From assembly GCA_030248195.1 (NCBI GenBank), contig JASAND010010770.1:1-64000 (forward strand): DNA of 64,000 nucleotides, written 5' to 3'. Below the pieces are notes generated by a model. The model searched no databases and was not told where the DNA came from. It saw only the letters and a program-made list of their open reading frames with translations. This stretch comes from Trissonchulus latispiculum (taxonomy: Eukaryota > Nematoda > Enoplea > Enoplida > Ironidae). Shown piece by piece: positions 27,301 through 39,300 of the stretch (within the stretch, counting starts at the first letter, position 1; every line of letters starts with the position of its first letter). Both the position numbers and the translations under genes were made by a program.

Positions 27301-30300
27301 GTTGCCAGCACCGGATCGAATAGCGGTTCGGCACGTCCCCTGTTAGGGCACTAGGATAAGGGGTAGGTAGATTTAGAAGTAGACGTAGTTCGGTAGGTCG
27401 GTAGGTCGGTAAGTATGGACTGCGTAGAATGGCTGCTGAGACAGTGAGTGAGTGAGTTTTTGCCTTTTTGCTTAAACTGACTAACACTAATTACATGCAA
27501 AAACTCACTCACAGTCAGCCAGTAGGTTTTATTTTAAGTTTGTTATTTCAGTCCCAAACTTGCAAATAAACAATTGATAGGGATCTTACATTAAAGCACC
27601 AAGTAATCGAAAGCTAGCACTAATAGTACGTAGGCTTTAGTCAGTTAACATAAGTAGGTAGGTAGGCATTAGTTAAGATAATTATTATAAGTATTTAACA
27701 AGTGACCATCTTCCAATATCAGAAATGCACCATAAAACGTCCAGTTTCGTACATGTATTTGATGTAATCTTTGGGTCACGGGAAATGAACCCATTTCCCG
27801 TGACAAACCAACAAAATTAGGCCAAACATAGGCCGAAAATACTAATATTTGTCAGTATTATGGTTTGCTCTAAAGATCGTGCAAAAGTTTGGTCAGGATC
27901 AACGCAATGTACACCCAAATGGCCCTAGAAGGCCGGTCTGTGCAAGGAAAGGACAAAAGCAAACGAAGTCTAAACATAGGTCACAAACAGCCCAGGTTTT
28001 GTACATTTCTCAAGGTTGTTTCGTTTAATTACCAGTTCAGTTAGGCCCAGCCGGGCCCAAGGTGGAAACCTTGCGAATCAGTTCGTTCAAGCCAAAAATT
28101 ACGGCAAGTTTAACTAAATTCTGATAATACAACTTAACAGAGGCCAGGAAGGCCCAATTGGTGACAAGAAGTTACCAGAAGCGGTTAATATTGTCAAACA
28201 GGCAATAACCAACGGTTTATAGTCAATTCTTCAAGTTGCAAAGTCAAATGGGGCCCAAAAAGGCACATTTTGGGCCTGGAAAGCAAAGGAACGAGTAATG
28301 GTTGCTGGGTTCGATTCCCGCACCATAATCTTGTACTAATGGGTTTTAACCCATTTGATTCAGGTGCGCGGACAGTCGCTGATCAGGATTCGAAGTCGTG
28401 AATAATCCAGTTTTGGAGCAGTCAGTGGAAGCGTTCAGCCCTGTAGTGGAAGTCAGTAGTCAGTCTCCGTTGGTACTTATCTAAGATTGTTGGATCCGGA
28501 AGAGATCCTGAGAAGTGAACCCTGTCAGTAGCCGATTCGTGGAACCTATCACTGTAGGTACATTGTGGATTTAGACCGCAGCTAGGGTCAAGAGCAGAGA
28601 CGACTTCGTAGGCACCTGATTTCAAGGTGGGAAACCAAAACCGTTTTGAAAATACTGTAAATTTGTTGTCCCCCATTGAACTCTTTATTGTCTAAAATAT
28701 GGCCAGTTTCACCCTATTCATCGCCACCGGTTCCGGAGCTATGCTCCCTTCGTCTCTGGGTTGAGCTTAGCATTCAGCCAGAGCCAGCTACTAGTCTGAA
28801 GACAGAAGAAGCCATCAGTGCTATTGAACTTTGTATTCGTAGTTGTTTAAAGTTCGTTAATCAGGAATAAGTAAGGCAGAACCAGGTGACTCCCCAATTT
28901 CTCTATTTCCCTCAAAAAGCCAGTTCCGTACAGTAACCCTGTCTAGGTGTTGGAGCGGACCTTCGGGAAAGCAGTGTCCAACGATTCGGGGACTAATTAA
29001 TTATTAGTCAATAATTGGTTGTCAATAATTGGAATAATCGGTTAATAATTGTTTGTTTGTAGTTTGCTGATTTGTAGTTTGATAATCCGTGTGTAAGGAC
29101 GGATAAAGAGTCGCACAGCACAAGCATATAGGCGCACGAGAACGCATATAGGTACTTCGTTAGTAGAGAGTTGGAGACAGTGTAATAATTAGGTAGTAAA
29201 GGCAGAGTTTGAGAAAAGGAAGAAGAGGTACCACTGAACCTTGTCCCTAACCTAAAACCTATAACTTGGGTAATATTATCCTAAATTAGGATAATATTAA
29301 CAATAACCTAAAGAGGGTAACTGGCAACTCTGGTACAGTAATACATATGTATACTGTACTGATCTGTAAGTGTATCTGTTTTGCACAGTTTGTAACGACC
29401 CCTGTTATTAACGCATATTGTATTGTAATTTGTATTCTTGCCAAAGAGTGTACCCATCATACCTGTAATTAGTTCAATAAATAATTGGTGTGTCAGACTT
29501 AGAGTCTCAGAGTTTAACAGAGAGGCGCGATTGTCTCTGAAAGCCAGGCGCGTTAGCCAAAGGATCGGATCAGGACTACTCAAAGGTAAGTTCTGGTCAG
29601 GAAGTGGAAGACCCATCATCAATCCAGCGATCAAATCAACGCAAGTGCTGACCCCTCTTGCCGATCGGCTGGAATCCAGGGCAACAAACGAACTCACGAG
29701 GAAGACCCCTACAAAGGTTGGCTGCAGGGAATCTCTGATTTTGGAACACCACCTTTCGGAGATCCGGTGCCTAAGTCTACTTTCCTAAGTGGACGTGCTG
29801 ACCTTCCGTGTAATCAAGTGCAGAGCGATTTCTGGCACTAGACCGGAGAGCAGAGCGATTTTTGACTCCGGATCCTAGCAACTTCATTACACATTTGTGG
29901 GCCTACAATTTGTGAGTGTTTCTAAAGTAACATAAGACTTTTGCAAAAAATATTGCTTGTTAATGGATAACTTGAATTTTGGATAATTGATAATGGATAA
30001 TAGATAATGAAACTTAATTTTGGTTTTCTAAAAATTTTTAACTCATTTTAGAAGAATCTCAATTTTTTAGATTTTTGCAGACTAAAATATATTCTTTTGC
30101 TAAACATTAATTATCATTCGATACCTCTATCAAATAGCTGCGGGCCCTTTTTAGTTAATATTAAAGCGTCGTTCTGGAGAAATTAGCTAAAACATATGCC
30201 TGGACTTTGCCTACTATATATTTTCAATTCTGACAAACGACCACTTCAGTTGGAAGTTATAAGGTAGCTATCGGATAAAAGGTGTCCCGGTCCCGGGATA

Positions 30301-33300
30301 TTTCTGTACAGAGCACATCTGTTAAGGTGGTGATTCCGGCTGGCCGTGATTCCTTTTGGAGACATCAACTTTGAACCATTATTACACATTTACTATTTGG
30401 AGTTAAGAAACCATTTTTATATAAAAATATAGCTTAACATTTTTTCTTCTAGTGAAAAAATGAAACCAATTTTGGTGTTCCACAAGTTATCTCACGGATT
30501 TTGAAGAAGTGCAATATTTAAATTTTTAATATTTAATATTTTTAAATATTTTAAATTTTTTGCAGGCTGAAGTAGATTTTTTCGTGAGACATCGGTTACA
30601 TCATTCGATAACTCTATCAAATACATAGCTGGGGATCCCTTTTAATTAATTATTTTGAAATTGGTCTTCGTTATGGAGAAATTAGCTAAAATAAATGCGC
30701 AACCTGGATTTTGCCTTCTTTTCCCAACTTTGGCAAGGGACTGCTTTAGCTAGAAAGCTGCAATCGGGGCAGCTAATAAAAGGGTCCCGGGATATTTTTG
30801 TGCAAAACACATCTGCTAAGTGGCAACCCTCTAGCATGCACAGTAAATGCTCCACAGTCGCTGAAAGAGATTTGTTCGTGTTTATGCAAAAACTACATTT
30901 CTTATGATAGCAGCCTATGGGATAACAGTTGGAAGATGACCATGTCTCATATAAGTGACGTTTGGGCGACCTTCAAACTGACGCCCTAAGTTTAATTATA
31001 CGGTTTGCATCGCTCAAGAAAAAATGATTATTTGATTTCTGCAACAATGCCAACTTTTTGACGCCAAAATAATAAAGTTTCTCACGATAGAGAAGAGCTT
31101 GAATGCTGCTTCAAAAAGCAAACATGTAAAGCACAGTGTGATTTTTCGAATGAATATAGTTACAACTGTGCATCTGGTGTCAAACTGTCAAAAATTGGCA
31201 AAAATTGCCCTGAACATAAATGTCGAATTTTCGAAGCGGGATTTCACGGAGGGTGTTAAAAAGCTAAAAGAACTTATTTTGAAAAGTTTCGTTAAATTTC
31301 ATCTTGATTTGGGCCGTTAACCAACAAAGCGTTCCCAAAAGGAATCACCACCACATCCCAAAAGGACTAAGTTCATCTAGCTCAGCTTACATAGTAAGTT
31401 GCTCCACAATCGTTAACGTTGGTTGTTGCGGAAAAAGGTTTTTCCAAAACGTACAGTTTTTGTGATAACAGCCTACATACGAAATAGCAATGGAGGATGA
31501 TCGTTCCTCGGATAAATTGGCCTCCGTAAGAGCTTGAAATAGGTACCACTAATTTAATTTACCACCAGTGCAGCTCAAGAAATAATGGATTTGATTTCTG
31601 CAGAAATGAGAAGTTTTTGACACCAAAATGGGCTTGGCTATACCTCAAGATAGAGAAAAGCTAGAAGGATGCTATCAATAACAGAAACATAGAGCTCAGC
31701 GAGATCGTTCGAATGAAAATAGTCAAAACTATGCAGCTGTCAGAAATGGGCAAAAACTGTCCTGGAAGGAAATACCAATGTTTTGATGGCGGACGGTGCT
31801 TGAACGCTAAAATAAGTTATTTTGGAAAGTTTCATCAAATTTGGGCTTGATTTCGACTGTAGCTAGCTAAGCTAACAATTTATGACCGAAACAAATTAAC
31901 ACCTTAAAATTTTATTTTTTACATTCCTTTATAAATTTTAAGATCTTTCAATGCTTGAAGCCGTCAGCCTCCTGTATTCTCCCATACAAAATTTTTAAGT
32001 TATTGGCTAAAAATCAAAAGTTGGGGGTCTGGGAGCGCAAGAGAGCCAATTCCTTTTCGCTTACCCAGTTTTGTATTATAACAATGTCACCGTCAATTTT
32101 CCATTTCACCAAAATTTCAGATTCGCTTATTGGACGGGCTTCAAATATTTCCACAGGAATATCTAATAAAAACACAAGTATAATAGGTCTATTTACAATA
32201 ACAAATAACGCAACACAATGTAGCCGAAATAGTGAATTACGCCATTCAGGTCAGACTGGAGTTCGCATCAGAATTCATGTTAATCTCTCTGGAGTACATG
32301 CAGCCACACTGCAACCGGTATGGAATCTGTGTTTCAAATTAATCTCACATTGATGGCAGCTTCTCGTAGGAAATAGATATAGCCAACCAAAATTTTCTAC
32401 TTATGACTCGATATATCTACATAAATACCGGAGCCAAATGGATGCCGATATAAATAACCAGCTTTGGTAAATGCAATCATAATTAAAATACTAAGTTCTT
32501 AAGAAGTGATTTTCCATAAATGCTTCAGGTCAAACTAAAGCATTTTAAGAAGGATGGCCGACGAATGATAACTCAGCAAACTCAGTTTCAACACCTCTTT
32601 CACTACTGATATTAACCTGTCATTTTAATGCAATTAAGCTTTAGCTTACTACATTAAGAATTATGGTTTATATTATTATGATTTAAATTCTAAATTTTAA
32701 ATTTAAATTTTATTCAGGTCTTCAAATACAGTTTTGTCGATTATGTGACAGTGCTCTATTAGGCTCATTGAGCTCATCCTTACCTGGTTTCGGTCCTGGG
32801 CTTGCAGTTTCCTCAATTTGAGCAACAGGTGTTCTGGGCTCCGCAGGGATTGTCACCAGTTCTGAATAAAAGTATTATTGAAACAAATAACTATATTCAA
32901 ATTTCAGAAATGGTAGTTCTGGCTAATTTATTCGATGAATAAAACTCCTTCAGAATTACAAAAGTTTCTGCATTGACATTTAAACCGGAAGTTAACTAGC
33001 ACGTGTCAGCGAGAAAATAGTTGGAATCACGCTTGCTCTGAACTGATTTGGGGAAAGGCTTGAATAACAATAAAGACAAATTAGTCGAAAATGGATGCGT
33101 TACATCTGTACTGTAAGCATACAACAAATAATTTTGCACAGATTGGAATAGAGCTAAATTGATACCTATTTCCGTCATCTTCAAAGCAGCTTCACAGATC
33201 AACTGATAGAGTACAGAGGTCATATCGAGCAGTGCTTCAAAGCCATCGACTAACAAAACTCTTGTCTCATCACCAGCAATGAGTCGAAGTTGATCGAAAT

Positions 33301-36300
33301 CTACTTCGTCGCCGACGCCAATGGCAATCATTACAATCCCATCATTTCGCGATTTAAGAGCTGGAATCTCTGGCTGGTGCCGATCGCGACCATCTGTTAT
33401 GACAACCATAATGTTTGCTCCTGGTCGCGGAGGAAAAAGGTCTGGATCTCTCCCGCCGAAAGCTGCTCTTGCTTCCTCTATGCCCGCTCCTGTTTCAGTT
33501 CCTCCTTGTTGTTGTCGAACGTCGTAAATTAGTGAGAGGACATAGTCATTGTCATAGTTGTCAGAAAATGTAAATTCTACACGAACTATGGAGCTGTATT
33601 GGATCAGCGCCACACGCATACCGGCTTCATCTACTACATACTCGGACACCACAGTAGACATAAACGATTTCAATTTCATAAACTCTTCTTCGTCAATGGA
33701 ATTGGATCCGTCGAACACAAAAATCAAGTTTATTGGCATTTTTGTGCACAGATCTAAAATTAATACAAACACTGCACGTGTTGGACTTGAGATCTGATCC
33801 GGCGACTAGCAACTACTAGTTGGTTTTCAAAAGAGCTTCAAATATTTCGAGTTTTGATTCTGCAGTGAACCCAAATCTGGACTCGTACCCCACGCCCTTG
33901 TGCAAAAACTCCCTTTCCCTACATCCGTAATCGCCGCACAAAGACCACAGATCCTGATTCTTCCGTTGGATCCTGCCCACAAGAAGGCCAGTCTGTAGGA
34001 ACATGATGATCTCGGAGAAACCAGATTTTTCATCCATTGCTCTTCAGCTAAAATCTCACATGGACTACCCTCAACAATGGGCGGCCACCAACATCAGAAT
34101 CCAAATATCAGGAATGGAATACTAGCTCCGTCAATTGCTAAGTCGGCTTTCTTTTTTCCAATATTAAAATTTAATGTTGTGCACTCAAAGCTGTAGTCAA
34201 GCTGTTAAATGGGTAAATTGCTACATTAAGAATAAATCAGGGATCTGATGATTTCCAGTATAATATTGCGGTAATCTACAAGTGTTTCGAGACTAGCTGA
34301 TCTTAACAAGAGAGCCTATGTTACGTTATCTGTAAGCAGTTAAGTTACTCAACGGGAGCAATTTAGTTTTATAGTTAAGCTATAGCGTATTGCGGCGTTA
34401 AAATGCTCCCCTCTCTAGCAGTTGGTCTGCCTCTAGCCAATTCTTTTATAGACGGAATTATACCTAACGTAAGAATGGGAGCCTATGCGCGGAAGAACCT
34501 AAATGGAAACTGCTTAAAGAATAAACACAAGCACAACATCACCAACAACAACCAGCATGTCCGCTGCCGATACATAAAGCCTACAAGAAAGCCTACCCTC
34601 CTCTCCCAGCAGGCCTGGCACCCCCTATAACCCAGATTCACATTAAGAAGCAACCGAAAACTTGAAACTCTGCATCAATTGCTCTGAAACGTTGTACTTA
34701 AAAACACACAAGTGAACACTTGAGTTGACCTGCGGAGGAATGCAGAGGTTCTCCGCTTTCGCAACTCAATACACGAAACTTCAAAATTGTCTGTTGCCTG
34801 CCGGCAAATTTGTTTAGAGCATAGGTATGGTGCAGCGGTGCCAGAAATAACCCTCCGTAATTGTTCTGTACTTAACCGAGATTTTAAAGGAGTTGGCCAG
34901 TCAAGGGGGGAAACCCCTTTGAATGGAGCTGACGGTAGAGTTGTGCCGTTAACAAATTTCTCGGGCCGGGCCCGGGCCCGGGCCTGCTGAACCAACCGGG
35001 CCGGGCCTCGGGCCGGGCGGAGCCCGGCCCGGGCCCGGCCCGGGCCCGGAGGCCCGATTCAAGGCCCGGTAGGCCCGGTAGGCCCGGCGGCCCGGTGTAG
35101 GCCCGGTCGGCCCGGTGAAGGCCCGGCATACAGAAAACAGTGCCAAACAATAATTAGTGCTATTTATTACAACTTAGACAACTCGTGTAAGCTTAAATTG
35201 GACTTTCTAGTGAAGAAATTGTGGAAAAAAATTAGAAAATGGATAGTAAAAATTTGACCGGGCCTCACCGGGCCCGGCCGGGCCTCCCAGGCAAGGCAGG
35301 CCCGGTAGGCCTGGCTCGGGCCGGGCCTGCGCGGCCGACCGGGCCCGGGCCCGGGCGGGGCCTACCGCTCCAACAACCGGGCCCGGGCCGGCCCGGTGCA
35401 GGCCCGGCCCGGGCCCGGCCCGGAGCCCGAGGCCCGATTCAAGGCCCGGGCACAACTCTAGGCCTGACGGGTGGTCAGGATTCAGTGAGTGTATCGTGAC
35501 CACTTCTGCCCCGGAAGTAGCCTTGCCTATGCCTCGGTTAATTGCATTTGCAATTAGTCAACGCCAGACTATGGACTCTGAGCAAAATGAGTCTGGCGTT
35601 ATCCCTCATCGCGAAAGCAACTGTGGTGTGGCACTAGGGGGACTATGGGAAAAATTTCACGTGTTTACTGCTTATCATTGCAAGATGCAGCTACATAATC
35701 AGATGATAACTTTTCGCTTCTCACATTAATTGAACAATTTGCCCAATATTCCACTAGCAAAAATTGCCTTGGCAGACAAAAATGACACGTTAGTTTACGT
35801 CCTGGCACTCAATTGCTGAGATGGTGTTGTTAATATACAGCTACAATTTGGGTGTTTCGATATTTTGACGTTTTAATAGTGCGGTTGCACCATTTAGCTA
35901 CTATTATTTAGAGGCATTATAAGTGCACAGTTGTCATGTATATGTTTGCGATTTTAAGAAGCGGAATAAGCTTGATAATATAAAGAGCCATTAGTCTGAT
36001 TGCGACAATATTGCAACCCTAAGTTTCTCTCGCAAGGTTTTCAAAAAATTCACCATGAAAACTTACATAAATTCACTCGCTTTGATTATTACCAACAGAC
36101 CTCAATCAAAACATCTAGCTACATAACAGTTCCATCCCAGCCTTAACGCATGTAAGTTGGTTCCCGGGGTTAGAGTTGTGCCGTTAACAAATTTCCCGGG
36201 CCGGGCCCGGGCCCGGGCCTGCTGAACCAGCCAGGCCGGGCCTCGGGCCGGGCCGAGCCCGGCCCGGGCCCGGCCCGGGCCCGGAGGCCCGATTCAAGGC

Positions 36301-39300
36301 CCGGTAGGCCCGGTGGGCCCGGCGGCCCGGTGTAGGCCCGATCGGCCCGGTGAAGGCCCGGCATACAGAAAACAGTGCCAAACAATAGTTAGTGCTATTT
36401 ATTACAACTTAGACAACTCGCGTAAGCTTAAATTGGACTTTCTAGCGAAAAAATTGTGGAAAAAAATTAGAAAATGGATGGTAAAAATTTGACCGGGCCT
36501 CACCGGGCCCGGCCGGGCCTGGCCGGGCCTCCCAGGCCCGGCAGGCCCGGTAGGCCCGGCTCGGGCCGGGCCTGCGCGGCCGACCGGGCCCGGCCCCGGG
36601 CCGGGTCTACCGCTTCAACAACCGGGCCCGGGTCGGCCCGGTGCAGGCCCGGCCCGGCCCGGCCCGGAGCCCGAGGCCCGATTCAAGGCCCGGGCACAAC
36701 TCTACCCGGGGTACCCAAAAACAGTCCATAAACCCAAAACCAGTACCCATGGCCACAGGTGGACAAGGGAGAGGGAAGGGGTGAAATTACTCCCTCGGCG
36801 AAAAAACGTCCGAAAAACGTGTTTTTGGCAAAAAATTGCTGTTTTTTGTTAAAAAATCGCAAGAATCGCTTAAAAATCGCTTTCAAAAGTACACCTAAGA
36901 AAAATTGCTCTCACAAGGGGTACCCTAATTTGCTTCCACAAGAGTCAGTGAAATTTGACCTCCCGTTCAGGTATGCCCATGGCCCAGCTGTACAACAATA
37001 AGGGTTAGTATATCCACATTGAGCTTGTACATCTATCCATATATAATGGATTCCTGCCAAACTAATAAATTTTTTATTTAATTGTAGTAAGCAAACCTGG
37101 TTCAGTTGTAAGCTCTGCTTCCGTCGTACTGGTGATTTCTTCTTCAGCATGGCTAACAGCAGGCGTTGTAGTTTTGTTAAAGATTTCTGTGATAATAGGC
37201 GATGTTGGGCTGAAGCTAAGCCATTCTTCTGTTGAAAACTCAGTTTGTGCACTAGTTAGCATCTTGGTGGTAGTATATAACGGCGATGTAGAGCTTGAGC
37301 TGATGGCTGAAGTAGTTGCTTCTGGTAACACGAAACCAGAAGTGCTTGTGGTAAGTGGTTCACGTGTACCTTCACTTTCTGGTGTCTCAATTCGAAGCTC
37401 AGTTGATGCTGATGAAGGTGTGGACAACAGTGCCGGTGATGTTGAAGGAGTGGATACGGAGCTCTGAGATACCTCGGTTGTTGTCTCAGTGGTTGCTAGT
37501 TGTTGAGCAGTCGTTCGCTCTACAAAGAAACTATCGCACATGTCACACGTAACCAGCAACATACTATTTCTAAGCAAAACTTGACCAAACCAAATTTAAG
37601 TTTAATTTTAATTTTTAGCAGTTTTTCAGTACACCACTGATATTACTTCGGACATTTTGGACTTCCTGCAAAACACTGCATCGCATCGCAATCTCAGTGT
37701 ATGCACCCCATTAATGGCCACTGGTTTTGCCACATGCTCTACGAGGTGTGGTGATGGTTGATTACGTGTGATTAATGGCTGTGATGGCTGTGATTAATTG
37801 TTTAGTTGCAATTAGTTAAAAAGTGAATAATTAAATAATAATAGATAGTTGAAACCTGGAGTTGTAATAGCTTCTGTTCCAACAGTTCTGGTTGAAGTCA
37901 TTTGTGATGGTTCTATACTGGTAATTGTTACTGAAATCGGAATTTCAGTTTTGTTTGCCACAGAAGGAGTAATCACTTCCCGTGTTATTGGCGGCAACGT
38001 TGTGCCAAACGCTAAAATTAAGCCATAAGACAATACAGATCAGACGTTTATACCAAATACTAATGTTAGTGGTTAAACTGGTTGTTAATAAAATCGAAAT
38101 GTTTGAGCCTGGACTCTAATTCTTTTGGCCCCTCCCTCACCCACTAAAGCGGCAGAGATATCAAATGTCGTCCCTACCCAAAAATGGTAATCCATGTGTA
38201 TTCTGCTAGGAACTCTGTTACTCCATGCAAAAGAAAGAGACACCCAACAAGTTAACAATCCATTTCCTAATTTTACTTTTTTCTACTTTTCTGTTAGGAT
38301 TATAAACTCTTGATTCTAACAGCATTACTAGATATTATCAATTATTTCTGACAACAGTCTTCTAGCATACCAATAACGGGCCTTCCATGTACTGTACCGC
38401 AGAGAAGATCGAAAAGTTGGTCCTTCACAGTTGTACTGAGAGTCCCGAAGTCGGCAGATGTCAACACATGAGATGGTGTTCCAGCAATAAGGAGTAACTC
38501 AATGCTGTCAACCTTATTTCCAACGCCAATGGAAATTATCGTGATGCCATCACGGCGCGCGTCAATTGCAGATAGCTCTGGTTGATGCAAATCATGGCCG
38601 TCAGTAATAAGCACCAATATTTTTGGCACGTTCCGAAAACTGAAGTCTCTTGGTAATTCGCCACGAAATGCGGAATGTGCGTGGGAAATGCCAAGTCCAG
38701 TTCGGGTACCTCCGCGTAGCCTTTGAATTTCAGCTATTTTAGTTATAACGTAATCCTTGTTTAAATTGCTAGTAAACGTTAGTTCTGTAACCACAGTACT
38801 ACTGTACTGAATTACACCAACACGAATTCCATTTTGAGAGTCAACATTGTATTTGTTAACAACTTCTCTGATGAAATTTTTGAGATGATTGAACTGCTGA
38901 TCGTTGGAATTGGAACCGTCAAATAGAAAAATAACATCAAATGCCAAATATTCGCAGGGATCTGAAATAAGCAAAAATGTGACATAGTGTATAAATAATA
39001 AATAATTGGCTTAAACATTAATGGTTCAAAAACAAAATATAAAAATCATAGCATGTAAAGCATTGTTGGGTTGACGCTTCTTCTAACCCAATCCTTAAAA
39101 TTAACAGTGCACCCGATAGGCTTCCAAATTGTTTACATTTGTAAGCTCGTGGGGAGTGTGATAACAGGTGAGGATGAAAATTTAACAAAATTAAAGTTTC
39201 AGGAAGTAACATTTTCAATATGATGATGTCGCAAACACGTCCAACCTAAATCTTTGGATCGGGCTGACAGACATTATATATTCACCTGGCTTGGCTTCGG

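Larger units (their letters stand above)
23440..29950. other. hairpin-rich, ORF-less block inside the 10.4-kb intron
   Basis: About 6.5 kb with no convincing reading frame over 130 codons. It is less AT-rich than its surroundings and contains many perfect short hairpins: 24233-24257, 24924-24951, 25173-25200, 25570-25590, 25825-25852, 27775-27804, 29271-29299. There is also a short duplication (23627-23670 with 23688-23735), a tRNA-like sequence (26898-26970) and an AATAAA near 29480. It could be a large non-coding retroelement derivative; no flanking long direct repeats were found by eye. Confidence 0.45.

Noticed and set aside
28300..28325. A second tRNA (GGTTCGATTCCC T-loop-like motif)
   Set aside because: Only the T arm is recognisable; the rest of the cloverleaf is absent.
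33290..33797. Plus-strand frames opposite VWA 2
   Set aside because: They are antisense shadows of a clearly conserved VWA exon.
34884..36731. Long Gly-Pro-rich frames that look like collagen
   Set aside because: They are translations of GGGCCC/GGCCCG arrays inside two mobile elements, open in several frames on both strands.
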